In this document: piece after piece, positions 6,645-7,073 of the stretch
Layout: every line of letters starts with the position of its first letter
Position numbering within the stretch: position 1 is the stretch's first letter
DNA from: Bacteroidales bacterium
Lineage (GTDB): Bacteria; Bacteroidota; Bacteroidia; Bacteroidales; UBA932
NCBI GenBank assembly: GCA_024401945.1
Contig: JAKSKC010000072.1
Location: forward strand, 1-7,073
Direction of reading: 5' to 3'
DNA length: 7,073 bases
Notes under the pieces: model-generated
The model's input: the letters and a program-made list of their open reading frames with translations, nothing else
Database searches by the model: none
What the model was told of the DNA's origin: nothing
Program-made: the position numbers and the translations under genes

Positions 6645-7073
6645 ATGAGTGCAATGATAAGAAAATTAATCCCTGTCTTGCTTCTTTGGACAACTCTGAT
6701 CGGTTTTGTTTCCTGCAGCAAGGACCTTCAGCCCAAGCAACCGATATCCCATCTGGTTCATCAGGATTGGTCGGTGGATGTGCGTGACGGCCTTAACTGC
6801 TTTATGGATGACTGTGCAGGGATGCAGGACGCCTACGTCGTGTTCGATTTCGACAACACCTCCTCAATCTTTGACGTGGAGGAGCAATTGGCGATCTATC
6901 AGTTGGAAACAATGTGTTTCGCTCTGGACCCGGAGCAACTTCCAAAGGTGCTCGCTACCGGGCTGGAAGATGCTCCTGCCCAATGCGCCGATTGGATTAG
7001 TGACATATCTTCCGCATATTCAAAACTCTACGCCGATTATGGACCGTTTACGCCGAAAGGACTTGACGAAGCA
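6645..7073 (+). CDS. HAD-superfamily phosphatase-like lipoprotein, cut by the window end
   Basis: The frame is open for 143 codons from the ATG at 6645 to the window edge, so the C-terminal part is missing. A second in-frame ATG at 6654 is an equally possible start. Residues 4-23 form a lipoprotein signal (MIRKLIPVLLLW...GFVSC) with Cys24 as the likely lipidated residue, then SKD. Residues 64-72 read YVVFDFDNT, the HAD motif I (DxDxT), with Asp68 as nucleophile and Asp70 as acid/base. The following stretch, SSIFDVEEQLAIYQLETM (73-90), resembles the cap region of phosphoserine- or phosphorylcholine-phosphatase-like HAD proteins. The likely role is hydrolysis of a phosphate ester outside the cytoplasm. 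The substrate cannot be told, and motifs II-IV lie beyond the window. It has its own -7 promoter element upstream, so it probably forms a separate transcription unit. Confidence 0.85.
   Translation, partial: MSAMIRKLIPVLLLWTTLIGFVSCSKDLQPKQPISHLVHQDWSVDVRDGLNCFMDDCAGMQDAYVVFDFDNTSSIFDVEEQLAIYQLETMCFALDPEQLPKVLATGLEDAPAQCADWISDISSAYSKLYADYGPFTPKGLDEA

Noticed and set aside
6593..6787. 64-codon open frame overlapping the start of the last gene
   Set aside because: It is out of frame with the HAD lipoprotein gene, whose signal peptide and DxDxT motif clearly mark the true frame.

Overview
The window looks like a piece of a Bacteroidales chromosome with moderately high GC, possibly Rikenellaceae-like. 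That assignment is inferred from protein families typical of the order (a PD40 propeller lipoprotein with a c-heme motif, a DUF6057-type membrane protein, a DUF4251-like secreted protein), from two perfect TAnnTTTG -7 promoter elements, and from the lack of clear Shine-Dalgarno sequences. All recognisable genes lie on the + strand. I see no rRNA, tRNA, CRISPR array, transposase or phage gene.

Layout. Positions 1-94 are an AT-rich promoter region. Gene 1 (95-1432) is a probable lipoprotein with a CxxCH heme c motif and a TolB/PD40-like beta-propeller. It overlaps gene 2 (1429-2547) through ATGA; gene 2 is a DUF6057-like inner-membrane protein that seems short at its C-terminus. Five bases later comes an OPT-family oligopeptide transporter (from 2553). 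Its reading frame is broken near 4260: an apparent short deletion moves the last 88 codons (4262-4528) into another frame. The transporter's original stop overlaps the start of pepT (tripeptidase T, 4528-5748) by one base. A DUF4251-like secreted protein follows at 5781-6377.

Positions 6378-6644 hold no convincing gene but are rich in inverted repeats: a 40-base near-perfect hairpin at 6397-6436, a second inverted repeat sharing its right arm, a third overlapping that one, and a weaker one further on. A -7 promoter element follows. The window ends inside a lipoprotein of the HAD phosphatase superfamily (6645 onward, running off the edge).

How the genes fit together. The first four genes overlap or nearly touch and look like one transcription unit starting from the promoter at 52-85. 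Transporter plus PepT is a clear functional pair: peptides are imported and tripeptides are cleaved in the cytoplasm. The propeller/DUF6057 pair is an envelope module of unknown role. The most notable points are the broken transporter frame, the heme-motif propeller coupled to the DUF6057-like protein, and the structured intergenic region.
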